Position numbers and translations under genes: made by a program | In this document: positions 11,101 to 20,855 of the stretch, piece after piece | Layout: each line of letters opens with the position of its first letter | How positions within the stretch are numbered: position 1 is the stretch's first letter | Notes under the pieces: model-generated | What the model was told of the DNA's origin: nothing | Database searches by the model: none | What the model saw: the letters and a program-made list of their open reading frames with translations, nothing else | Source of the DNA: Blasia pusilla | Lineage: Eukaryota; Marchantiophyta; Marchantiopsida; Blasiales | Assembly (NCBI GenBank): GCA_050084515.1 | Contig: CM114274.1 | Location: forward strand, 21,452,001-21,516,000 | Reading direction: 5' to 3' | DNA: 64,000 nt

Positions 11101-11642
11101 AACTGCTCTGAGACAGCAGCTCGCAAGTCCATTGGAAACTCGTCGATCCGATAGAGGTCAATTTCTTCCACCGGGCTTAGAGACGAGGATGACCGCTGTC
11201 TTGCTTCTTCAGCAATGTCCACCATCTCCATGCTGGCGGTCCTCATGACCTCATCGTCCGTGATTTGAACTTCGGCCGTTTCCGCTATATTGATTGTGTC
11301 CCCGGACTTCATCGGGGACATTTCCCGCATCTCAACACTTTCGGTTGGACGGGCAGGATTGTCTTCAATGGCTATTTCTTTTTCCCTCCTCGCTTTAGCC
11401 AATTCTGCTCTCCTCACTGACGCGTCCAGATGCTTCTTTTCTCGCTTTTCGTTGGCGACCCTTTTCTTCAAGGCCTGCGACATCTCAGCCTCTGCGTTCT
11501 GCTTATCGAGCGCCTCTTGTACACGTTTTGCAAGAAGCTCTTGGTTGTGCATCTCCGCTTCCCTTTCTCGCTCCTTGATTTCTTGCTGCCTTATCTCATT
11601 GGCCGAACGAGGCCTTGGAGATGGTGACGTAGGAGTCCTCAT
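8104..11642 (-). pseudogene. Transposon gene: coiled-coil + ParB-like (DGNHR) protein, N-terminal part of ParB-methyltransferase fusion
   Basis: Minus-strand gene with readable GT-AG splicing. Exons: 11642-11067 (Glu/Arg/Lys-rich coiled coil; donor gtaaga), about 10963-10491 (contains WDGNHRFMAW, the ParB/sulfiredoxin-fold signature; donor gtaagt), 9554-9095 (helical, basic; donor gtatct) and 8928-8104. Intron 9555-10490 carries the 64-bp palindrome array; intron 8929-9094 is short. The last exon stops matching after PPESEV at 8104. In unit C the same protein continues into a beta-class DNA-MTase-like domain, so this copy has lost its C-terminus. ParB-like proteins bind palindromic sites in bacteria; that role here is inference. 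The acceptor at about 10963 is altered relative to unit B. A further frame upstream (11959-11639) may be a 5' exon or leader. Confidence 0.7.
9606..10474. repeat. Palindrome array, 64-bp period, inside an intron
   Basis: Fourteen copies of a 25-27 bp palindrome (arm CAACCCGTCGGA or its CAACTCGTCGGA variant, one central base, reverse-complement arm). Copies start at about 9606, 9671, 9723, 9777, 9861, 9935, 9999, 10063, 10127, 10191, 10255, 10319, 10383 and 10447. From 9935 onward the period is exactly 64 bp (27-bp palindrome plus 37-bp spacer). Spacers are related to each other (tttcttcaaaaaacatcc type), so this is a tandem satellite. Eleven of 14 palindromes have a GANTC centre. The array lies entirely within intron 9555-10490. 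Confidence 0.92.
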
Positions 11643-11790
11643 GGACTTGGGAGTGAAGCTCCCAGACTTGTTTGCTTGAGATTTTTATCCTCGTCATTTT
11701 TCCTGGAAATGCCTCCACCTATGTCCACGATGAATCGCTTGATCAGTCGCCTTGCTGATGTCGAGATGAGTTGCCTTGATGGGTAGCTCG

Positions 11791-11886
11791 AATCGTCTCG
11801 CGATCTTTCGGTCAAACCGTCTCGCGATCGTTCACTCGAATCGTCTCGCGATTGTTCGCTCGTATCGTCTCGCGATGAGTCGCTGT
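11791..11886. repeat. 24-bp tandem repeat, four units
   Basis: Units start at 11791, 11815, 11839 and 11863, each carrying the core ATCGTCTCGCGAT. Read on the minus strand they encode a Ser-Arg-Asp-Asp repeat in the 106-codon frame 11959-11639, just upstream of the ParB-like gene. Confidence 0.85.
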
Positions 11887-11976
11887 GTGAAGCGCCCCTT
11901 GGTATCTGATCAGCTGCTACGTGGGAGAGCAATGCAGATCGCGAAATGAGAAACCGCAAATGAGCGAATTCTCCCC

Positions 11977-11984
11977 TATTTATA
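11977..11984 (-). promoter_or_regulatory. TATA box of the ParB-like gene (unit A)
   Basis: The minus strand reads aagTATAAATAgggg. A start site 25-30 nt downstream would fall near 11950, inside the upstream open frame, which favours a translation start at the later ATG (11642) or a spliced leader. Confidence 0.6.
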
Positions 11985-12073
11985 CTTTTCTAGCCGTTGG
12001 GCTGACCGTTGGGTCGCATCGTCCTTCCGACGGCGATGTGCCGGCCGTTACGGAAGTCTGGACCTGAAAAATG

Positions 12074-12700
12074 GCAACCCGTCGGAGTCCGACAGGTTGC
12101 GCGCCTCCGCCGTCTTCGGACAAGAACGCAAGGTTCCCGCGCAACCCGTCGGAAACTGTTGGGTTGCACGCTTCCCTCGTCAAGGGATAACAACACGGGC
12201 TTCCCGCGCAACTCGTCGGAGACCGACAGGTTGCACGCTTCCTTCATGTAAGCGAAACAAGGCGAGGCCCTTGCGCAACCCGTCGGAGGGCGACGGGTTG
12301 CACGCCTTGCCGTCTTTGGACAAGAAGGTGCGGCACCCACGGAACTCGTCGGGAACAGACGGTTTTCACGCTTCCTTCATATAAGTGTTACACCGTGAGA
12401 TAATTGGGCAACCCGTCTGATGTCGACGGGTTGCGCGCCTCCGCCATGTTTGGGCAAGAAGGCGCGGTATTGGCGCAACTCGTCGGAGAGCGACGGGTTG
12501 CCAACTTTGATCATGTTTGCATTTCAAGGTAAGGCAGAAGCGTGCAACCTGTCCGAAGCCGACGAGTTGCAGGCTTTGCTTAGCTTGTGTTAATAGTTGA
12601 GTTACCAAGACTCCGACGGGTTCCAACAAAATGAAGTGTGCTTCGCAACCCACGTCTCTGCTTCCCAAATGCTCTAACCCACCTGACTCCGACAGGTTGC
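12074..12700. repeat. Palindrome array, 67-bp period, in divergent promoter region (unit A)
   Basis: Palindrome copies start at 12074, 12141, 12208, 12275, 12341, 12408, 12475 and 12544, then a degenerate one near 12597 and another at 12674. The first seven steps are 66-69 bp (mostly exactly 67). The outer arms (GCAACCCGTCGG) are conserved while the centres vary (GGAGTCC, GGAAACT, GGAGGGC and others). The array lies between the TATA boxes of the two divergent genes, so it sits where shared regulation would act. Confidence 0.9.
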
Positions 12701-12793
12701 AACATAATAGAATCCATTGTGTCAGAAAATTTCACCTACCGAACTTCATCTTGTCAGTAAAATTCTGTCCGGAGAATCTGATTTCCTATTCAC

Positions 12794-12802
12794 TATAAAT
12801 AA
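12794..12802 (+). promoter_or_regulatory. TATA box of the transposase gene (unit A)
   Basis: The sequence is cacTATAAATAA, 80-90 bp before the ATG at 12882. It is followed by a CATTCT microsatellite (about 12806-12860) that would lie in the 5' UTR. Unit B has the equivalent box and microsatellite. Confidence 0.65.
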
Positions 12803-15019
12803 AAAATTCTCATTCTCATTCTCATTATGATTCTCATTCGCATTCTCATTCTCACTCTCCTCCCGTACGAAATTTCTGGGAATGGATAATTATGTGGAGC
12901 TCACTTGTGGCAGTCATCTGGAGGCCCTTCCTCAATCAGAAATCGTTCGACCGCAAGCTCTTGAGTCTTTCATAGCAGTGGATGAAATTTTTCTCTCTGT
13001 TCAATTTCTTCTCCAAATTGGAACCATCTTTGTATCCAAGGATGTTAGGGTGGACGGTAAGGAGGACATAATAGGTGAGACAGTCCAGCCAGTGATTGCA
13101 GACCGTAAAGTATGGAATCTCCTACCTCTAGCAAATGGTCAATACAGAGTTTACGGCCTGCCCATGAATTTGTCTGTTTCCCAAGAAGACGGTCGAGAAT
13201 TTCCTAGTGCACCGAGCTCTACGTTTGAAACTCCTACCTTAGTACATCCGGCATCGACTCCAACTTCACACGCTCATAACAATGTTGTACTTCTTGAAGA
13301 AATTCCGGATGTCGTCAACCTCAGTGGATCTGTCGGACACCAACCGGGCCCTTTGTCCGCCTATTTGTTCCTCTTGTGAGTATCAGGAAATAGTTTGCTA
13401 TCGTCTTTGGCCTTGAAAATGTTCAAGCACATTCTTGTAGATGAGCTTTCACCCACGTACGATGGTAATTGCATTTTTAAGTTGCCTCCACTTGCTGCTC
13501 CTGCTCAAAAGAAAGATGGAGGATGCCTGAAGGGTATGGACAGAAAGTCTGATTGTCATTGATGGTGCAGGCTTCAACGGACTAGTGCTTCAATTCCAAA
13601 TGGTCCTTGGATTTTCTCCCGCCGCCAATGCGTTGGAGCCTTGGAGTATAGAAGTCCAACATGCCCGTATCTAGAGCGCAACGGGCGAGTCAATACGTCG
13701 CAATTCCCCCCCAAGAATGCAGAAACTCCATACGAGGTCGGTGCCACCATACCGCCAGGAGGCCATCAATGTCCTCATTGTCAGGCATTGCCCTTCTGCA
13801 TTAGAGCGTGTCCTGCATACATATTTTTCATTGTCCACGACTTGGGCTCCACGTCAGAGTACACAAGGCTGGCAGTTCATGTTGGCTCCCACACTCATCC
13901 TGTGACCGATGCAATTCAGAGACACATCAAGGAGGATGTGGCGAAGAAAGTTTCCGAGGTCTATAGAAACTCTTCGGGTTCAAAGCCCGGAGTGATCAAG
14001 CTCACAATGGCATCACAAATTTGTGAACAATTGCTTGGAATCCCTGGATATGGCAAGATCACGGTGGATGAGGAGAAACAACTCTGGGAAAATCTCGCAT
14101 TTCTCGCTGATCCTGAATACTTCCAGAAATTGTTGTGTCAAATACGGGTTCTGGATAGAAAGACGGCCGATATGGATGCCATCGCCATAATCAAGGCCAA
14201 CTCTAGATTTCCATTCATTCAGAGATGGCAATTCATGGGCCAAGGAGGCGAGGGATCCAGGGCCTATGTCTTCAAAATGTCAACCACATATCCGTCGAGT
14301 GGCCTCGATCTTATAGATCGAATGAGGGAAGGGGAAGATCTTTACGGCAGCTAGGTAAGCTTTGATATTTTCTACAGAGTGCTGAACGGATGGTTGACAA
14401 TGGGTGCTCACGTTTATGACCATGTGGAGAAGGGACTCAAAAGTATATTTGTCTGTGAAGTAAAGGCAGAAGACGTTGGCAGTTTGAAGATGTGCTGGTT
14501 ACTCTTATTGGAGGTGGTGAAGGAAAACAAAAGGCCACCTCTAGAAATTTATGGGTTCATGGCGGACAATGCACAACCTGGGTGAATTGCTGGTTCAACC
14601 GGAGAGGGAAAGGTTGGATGCTTTCCATTGGCAATAGTCTGTGACCCGGTACACCAAATTTTGCATCAAGGAGAATAAGAGGACAGAGCATGTCACTCTA
14701 CTCCAACGCTGCAAGGACAACAAAACCTTGAAGCAGGCCATTGAATGCCAAGAAGAACTTCATGGGTGGTGGAGGAAGCATGCGATTGAGGGGAAGTACA
14801 AAGAGTTGTGCTCTTGGTTGAGTTGGTGGACTGTACGTATGAGACAATGGGGAAACTTCATGCGGCAGGTGAGTTCACTATTTTGTCTTCTCAAGCTCAC
14901 GCTGAGAATTGTTTGTAAAGTTGCAGCTCAATTTGAGAAGCGTGGGAACTATAGGGATTTCAAAGTGAAGAAACCAAGGAAGCTGTCGGATGCGGCGGGT
15001 TGCCCGAGTGTGCAACCAG

Positions 15020-15495
15020 ACGGAAACCGACGGGTTGCATCCTGAATTTTGGTGCAACCCGTAGACAAGCTTGCAAGTCGCATGTATACAAGGCCTGCAA
15101 ATAGTTCCACCGGGATGGGTTTCGGATGACTTGCACTTGGATCTTCCAGAGTGGCCACAAATTCTTGCAACCCGTCTGAATCCGACAGGTTGTAGTTGGT
15201 GGGTTTAGGGTTGCAACACGTTGGGACCCGACGGGTCGCAGAGTCGTTCATGGGATGCCTCGGCCTTGCAACCCGTCTGGTTCCGACGGGTTGCAGTAGG
15301 TGGGCTTAGGGTTGCAACACGTCGGGACCCGACGGGTCGCAGAGTCATTCATGGGATTCCTCGGCCTTGCAACCCGTCTGGTTCCGACGGGTTGTAGTAG
15401 GTGGGTTTAGGGTTGCAACACATCAGGACCCGACGGGTCGCATAGTTGTTCATGGGATGCCTCGGCCTTGCAACCCATCTGGTTTCGACAGGTAG
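15020..15495. repeat. Palindrome array, 101-bp period with two palindromes per unit
   Basis: Series one (GCAACCCGTCTGGTTCC type) starts at 15167, 15268, 15369 and 15470. Series two (GCAACACGTCGGGACCC type) starts at 15213, 15314 and 15415. Both step by exactly 101 bp. A further copy is near 15018. The array sits in a transposase intron whose 3' splice site is at about 15554. Confidence 0.88.
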
Positions 15496-16820
15496 CTTAT
15501 TTCTTTGACTCCTCAGTTATATTTGTTCCCTTCTAACATTGTCGTCGTTGCAGGGATTGAACATTCATGAAAATGCTCTCTGCCCCAACACAAGTGGAGC
15601 AGAAAGTGTTCATTCCTGCTGAAGGTCGTCACAAGCATGCCAACGAAGTTCACTCATGGAGGCATGCCAACAAGACCAGGCAAGAGCAATGCTACAATCT
15701 GCAGCATCCCATATCTTCCTCACAAAAGGCATAACAAAAGGAAGGGGGCCGTCGATCTACGAGCTCTATGTCAGGGCGGCTGTGAGATCTGGTAATGAAA
15801 AACTGTATGTGGAAGCCTTCAACCGGTGCGTAGCTAGAACTCCCCTCGAGAAAGACGTACACATTGGTGGGGATATTCGTGGGCGGGTTTCAAGACGTCC
15901 CATACAGATGGTGCTAGAGCAGTCCAAGCGAGACTCGTGGAGACCAGATAAGTATCTTGACTTCAAGCAGGTGAAGAGGTACCATCGAGGAACGAATCCG
16001 GTGATTGATTTGGATGAGGAAATTATGCCTCCCAGGTATTCGGGGACCCCGGACCCGTCCCAAATCCGTGATGGAGACCCTTCTCCAAAATCAGTGAATG
16101 TCTTATTTCAAAAGCCCTCCGTTGCTGGAAGTTTGCAACATCCTGTCACTGGGGTGGTTCAACAATATGGGATTCTGGTAATGGAGGTGGATTGCAACCT
16201 AAAACGGTGGCATATATCTCGGAGCAACCCAGGACGTGGACCCACGTGCAGGGCAGAATCAGATGGCATTAGGAGAGCATGCGGCACTTTCCTAAATAAG
16301 AACTGTACAAGGACGACCACTACTTGGGTTTTGGGGACTCAAAACCTTTGATCGTTTCACGAGGACCGGGGATCAATTGAAGTACTTCTTCTGCCCAAAT
16401 GAATCTTGTGCTTTCCGGAAGTCTTATCTGGCTGCCATTGGAGCTCCGGGGAATACCCCTACGATTTGGCCCATCGCCGCTGGTACGAACTGCACCCAAG
16501 ACAAAGTAGACAATCTTACTAGTGCCGGTTTCAGACTTGTAGATGGGGGAAGTTCGGAGCATGTTCGCATTATAGAGACCTTTGCATTTTGTCTTCAACC
16601 CAAGATTGATGTCAACATGTACCCGGAGAAGGTGGATGATCTCAATCCATTATTTTTGTTTGAGTCTAGAAATGGGGTGAAGAGAAACAGAATGTGTAGG
16701 CGAACTGTGGAGAGAGCAAAGCGAATTGCATCAGCTCGGGAGGCAAAAATGGAGATCATCGCCACGAAAGATGTCTTGAGTGGCAATGGAATAGGAAGGA
16801 TGTATTGGGTAAGGAACAAG

Positions 16821-18903
16821 TGTCTCACCTGGTTATACATGGCCAACACACAACCCAGGTGAAAATGTTGCTAGTTCCACCAGTTCGGTCCCATGTAAGA
16901 GCTTAGGGCCAGATCAAAAGATCAGATCTACAAGATGTACTCCTTAACAGCTGTAAACCCCACCTCTTTACCTTAAGAGGCTGGAGAAACTCTCTCCACT
17001 TCAGTATCACAATCCTATCCTCACCCTACTAACCAAAACTCCTTCCTTTCTCTTGAGTTCTTTGAGTGGAGTGGCAAGTGGAACCCCACAAGCACACTCT
17101 ACTTAGAAATCATAGTCAAGAATGACCAGGGCAGCATAAGGTCCTCCAATGTGCTGCCTTGGACTAGTTGAATGTACCAAGGACATCCTCTAAAGTACAC
17201 CCAACTCCTAACCGATCAGGTAGTGCAATCACCTTCTTCTTCTCCTCTTACCTAGCTGATCCTTTGTTCTCCCTTCTTGTTCAGGTAGTAGGAGACTTAA
17301 CAGGCTGAGCCCATGGTCTTCTACCTATAGGGGAGCTCAAGCATGACCCTCTCTCTCTCTCCACTCACTAACTCTTATCACTTACCAGACCTGGAAGTCC
17401 AGGTTGTCACACCCTGGAAGTAATCAGTGATTGGTGTCAAAGGCCAAGCTCAAGTGGGCAGAACAGAAAGCTTTCCAAGCACACCTTGGTGGAGCACAAT
17501 CTTGGAACCCAAGCTTGCATCCCCTCTACTGGTATAGCCTCTTGTCCACTCACTACACTTTTGAATGATTAGTTGAATCAGCTCCAAGAATCTCCCTTCA
17601 TCAAGCCCCCCCCCCCCAACTCATCACTCAATCATGCACATACTCAGATACAGGGCAATGGAGTGAACTCATTTTACAGGGCTACCTTCTGTGTATCACA
17701 AAATCATAGAGTACATGAGAGACCTTCTTAGTCTCAGCCCCCTTCAAGCACACTACACACTACCTAGATCTGGGAGCACATAACTCTGCTGCTTAGCTTG
17801 GCTCAAGAGATCGAGTGTCTACTAGCCAACAGCATGTATATGCCCGCCTTCAATCAAACCCAACAGAGTATTTTTAAGTGAAGCTGAGAGCCCTCTTCCC
17901 CCTTGGGCTTCTCTGGCATTCTAGGTTCCTACCTTCCTACAAATCTACCTCCCCCTAAGCATCTACTCCAGGGCATCTACTGCCTGAAATTTCTACCTCA
18001 TCTACTTCTGAACCTGTCCTAACTAAAGTCTCTCTTGAGCAGCATTGATGGCATAGGCTCGACTTGTCTCTTGGACATGCTTGAAGGTAAGACCTACCTT
18101 TACATTCTTCCCATGCTTGCTTCTTCTCAAGCTGGTTCGAGCTTCCCCTGGATGCTCTTCAGCTCCACCTGCTCTCATCACTCCCCTGGATGTTCCTCAC
18201 CTGATCTCATTACTCCCCTGGATGCTCTTCAGCCCCACCTGCTCTCATCACTCCCTTGGATGCTCCTCACCTGATCTCATCACTCCCCTGGATGCTCTTC
18301 AGCCCCACCTGCTCTCATCACTTCCTTGGATGCTGCTCACCTGATCTCATTACTCCCCTTGGATGCTCTTCAACTGATAAGGCCCAAGCAGTCGAATGTG
18401 CAGCTTTCCTGGAAACTTTTGGGGTCGACTATCATACATCAGCACCATGTCCCCCTCCTTCACTGGATCATGCTGTATTCGGTTATCAAACCTCATCTTC
18501 CTTTGTTGCTGAACGGCCTTGGTCTTCTCTAATGCTGCCTTTCTCTCCTCCTGTAGGGCATCAATCATATCCAGCCTGCTATCTATGCCACCTTCAGGTT
18601 GGAAGTGCCCTTCTAAAGTATGATCAGTCTTCAACTCCAACTCTACTACCGAGAGAGGGTTCTGCCCATACACCAAGAAGTAGGGACTTTTCCCTGTTGT
18701 ACTCTTCTCAGTGTGTTGTAAGCATGGACAGCTGAAGCTAATTTCCTATCCCAATCTGATTTGTGAGCTGCCACCATTTTGGTCCAAATAGCACCAATGA
18801 TCCCATTTAAATTGCAGATTGTTATTCTAGCTCCTTCTACTCACCTAACTAGAGTCCCAAAAGTATCTAACACACATGGGAGCCACTTATGAAGGGGCGC
18901 ACA
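16821..18903 (-). mobile_element. LTR-retroelement remnant nested in the transposase gene
   Basis: It is bounded by the 5-bp direct repeat ACAAG (16816-16820 and 18904-18908) and its termini are TGTCTC...GCGCACA, so it has TG...CA ends. Unit B shows the uninterrupted site (GGAACAACACTG). On the minus strand, 18676-18350 encodes a gypsy integrase C-terminus (EGDMVLMYDSR, QKFPGKL). The rest looks like LTR or leader with no gene. I found no second LTR, so it may be a truncated or recombined copy. Confidence 0.72.
18144..18372. repeat. 70-bp minisatellite
   Basis: Just over three units of 70 bp, each made of two related halves (CCCCTGGATGCTCTTCAG... and CCCTTGGATGCTCCTCACC...). The CCCCTGGATG blocks recur at about 18144, 18214, 18284 and 18354. 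It lies within the nested LTR-element remnant, next to its integrase fragment. Confidence 0.85.
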
Positions 18904-19139
18904 ACAAGACTGTAAATTCAAGTGTCACAGGGGTGTTTGTGGTGCACATCTATTGCTTTCCCACATGTTCATGTGATGACTTTGTCCAAAGAGAGACAAG
19001 TGGAAAAAGGTATTTCCCTTGTAAGCACATGTACTATGTGTTGTTGGTAGTTTTAAGAGAGTCGGAGGTAGGAGTAAGAATCCACCAACCAATTCTGTCC
19101 CTCAAAGAAGTGCGAAGTATTTTAAACAAACTACTTTGA

Positions 19140-19499
19140 GGATGCAAAATGAGGTTTTAGATTGTACTTTCATTTTTCGAGAACCTTCACTTTTAGCTTG
19201 AACTCTATTCATCCTAGGGTAAATGGTAGATTGTTTCTAGACCTTGGATGGAAAAATTGATTGGTTCTACACTTATGATTCCACTGATTTTTCAGTTTTG
19301 TATATTTTGCGCAATTTGCAACCGGTCAGACTTAGATGGGTTGCCAAAATATGGAAGAGAAAAAAAAAACTGTGGGACTGCTTAATAACTGAACAAAAAA
19401 GTGCAAAAAAATTCACACAAAAAGTTTCCTCTCTTCAAACCAACGGAAATTCTCTTAAAAAAAGTATCTATTTCGGTTGAAGGTAGTTTCCTCTCTCCT
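19140..19499. other. 3' flank of unit A transposase
   Basis: Subterminal region of the element, homologous in inverse to about 52015-52380 of unit B. It carries one weak palindrome copy (caaccggtcagacttagatgggttgc, near 19319). No gene is seen. Confidence 0.6.
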
Positions 19500-19536
19500 C
19501 TCTCCTCTCTTCCTCTCTTCCTCTTACCGCACCTCG
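19500..19536. repeat. Terminal inverted repeat, transposase-side end of unit A
   Basis: A pyrimidine-rich tract (CTCTCCTCTCTTCCTC) ends in TTACCGCACCTCG. It is the inverse of the left end of unit B (51954-51990). The next 9 bp, TTCTGAAAG (19537-19545), is the candidate target-site copy and begins homology to a gypsy LTR (compare 36970). Confidence 0.75.
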
Positions 19537-20110
19537 TTCTGAAAGTAGGGTGAGCCGCCATTCTTGAGGTCTCTTTGAGGTCTTCGTGGAGCTTGGTTAT
19601 TGCAGATTCACAAGAGTCTTTCTCTATACTTGAGAAAAGTCTTTTCTATGAGGAAAGGAGACTATCTTATCTTTTCTTAACTTTTGTGAAGTTAGAGTTG
19701 TTAGAGTTAGTGAAGCATTTTAAGTGAAGATAGAAGTTATTCTTGCTATTTCTTATCAAACCTCTCTTTACTCAGGAAATAGTGTTCTCTTGGGAGCGAA
19801 CTTAATACTTTTCGATAGAAAGAGTATCCTTTTCCTTAAGTTTTACATCCCCGCAATGGTATCTAGCGTCGTGGATGTTGCATGCTGAAAATACACATAA
19901 TCTCCATGATGGAATCTCCTAATCCCTATACAATAACTCCTCCATGAATAATCACATACCTCAATGTATTCTTGTGCTAAAAAATAGCTAAGTTCTCATA
20001 TGCCATGGGTATAACTCTACAAAAAATCTCTGTCCTTTGTGAACATGCTTCTACCCATACATCCAAATCATCAAGATCTATGTCGTGCGAATACACATGG
20101 CTGCCAACGT
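19537..20110 (-). pseudogene. Gypsy 3' LTR segment and integrase C-terminal remnant
   Basis: 19537-19851 matches the LTR at 36965-37240 (GAAAGTAGG..., then ggGAtCGAACTTA-type blocks). On the minus strand a purine run (gcgggga) precedes TGTAAAAC, a likely polypurine tract/LTR border near 19852. 19870-20110 matches the integrase end at 50360-50540 (the MAFENLAIAQH and YLQ regions) but is riddled with stops. Unit A inserted in this LTR. Confidence 0.6.
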
Positions 20111-20855
20111 ACATTGGTTGTCATGCACACACATGTCTAAGATCCATCTAGCCATGAATCCTAACATCTCTACTCATCTACATATGGGCAATCCCAATAG
20201 AAAGTTGAATATGCAGTGCAAACTCTGAAGAAATTTGCAATTACTCGTGCTTCATCCAAACAACCATATTCATGCATCGGATACACACTATTGTAACAAT
20301 AAGGGAAAGTGTACACAAGGACTCCCAAAATATTTGTGATCTTCCTTATTGATTGCTCCTAGCCCACTCTTCAAGAGAGAATCTAGGCTCAATACATGCA
20401 AGCTGCATCGTATCACAGATCCCATCACGGGTCTGCAATCCTAAGGAGATGAGCTCCAAATGAGCTTCATCCGAGGTATAAACCCTCTGGCACCTCGATG
20501 GGGCACTTGGATGGATGACGTATACACACGGGTCACTACCAACCTGTATTACATACATACTAGCTCCCTAACAACTATACATGTGGTCTCCTCATGAGAC
20601 CAACTACCAACTAACCCACGACCTTGTAGGTCCAAGTGAAACCATACATGGCTGGGAAGGTCAACCTCTCCAAGGTTGCCACTCCTCATAAAGGGAAGGG
20701 TGACCTACATTCGTAGGTCACTTCCTAAGGGCATGTCATATATGACCTCAAAGTAGGGAAGTACAAGGTCCCTCTAAGGCCTCGATACTATCTCGTCTTA
20801 CATCTCATCTACCATGACAGCTGTCGTGTGAATACACATCGCCTCGGTTGTCATG
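20111..20855. other. Degenerate retroelement-derived sequence, no gene
   Basis: It continues from the integrase remnant with weak similarity to 49700-50180. A 70-codon minus-strand frame (20558-20346) has no recognisable motif. Unit C begins at 20856. Confidence 0.4.

Larger units (their letters stand above)
12882..19139 (+). pseudogene. MULE-like transposase with GCM/WRKY-like and SWIM zinc fingers (unit A)
   Basis: This gene is the likely mobiliser of the element. Order seen: N-terminal region (12882-13560, broken by a TGA at 13377-13379 absent from unit B); a Cys/His zinc-binding segment with CPHC and ending HVGSHTHPV, like WRKY-GCM1 fingers (13641-13920); a DDE-like core with LTMGAHVYDH, EDVGSLKMCW and FMADNAQ (about 14340-14640), where an HW-containing segment follows in unit B; a helical part (14640-15000); an intron full of palindromes (about 15006-15554, acceptor ttgcag); a 15656-16351 exon; and a C-terminal SWIM finger (CSCDDF...CKHMYY, 18960-19040). 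An LTR element (16821-18903) splits the last exon with a 5-bp duplication. It also carries stops and frameshifts near 14350, 14583 and 16350, so it is dead. Confidence 0.78.
8104..19536. mobile_element. MULE-like DNA transposon unit A (left-truncated)
   Basis: It contains two divergent genes: a minus-strand ParB-like/methyltransferase gene (8104-11642) and a plus-strand SWIM-type transposase gene (12882-19139). Palindrome arrays fill the introns and the intergenic region. The right terminus (19500-19536) is a pyrimidine-rich tract ending in TTACCGCACCTCG, matching the left terminus of unit B in inverse. The left side breaks inside the methyltransferase gene: the coding match to unit C stops at about 8104. 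A 2.08-kb LTR element is nested inside (16821-18903). The expected intact length is the unit A sequence plus an end like one arm of unit C. Confidence 0.75.

Noticed and set aside
20847-20855. TGTCATGG near both ends of unit C as a target-site duplication
   Set aside because: The right-hand copy (about 27432) lies some 17 bp outside the terminus, so it does not flank the element directly.
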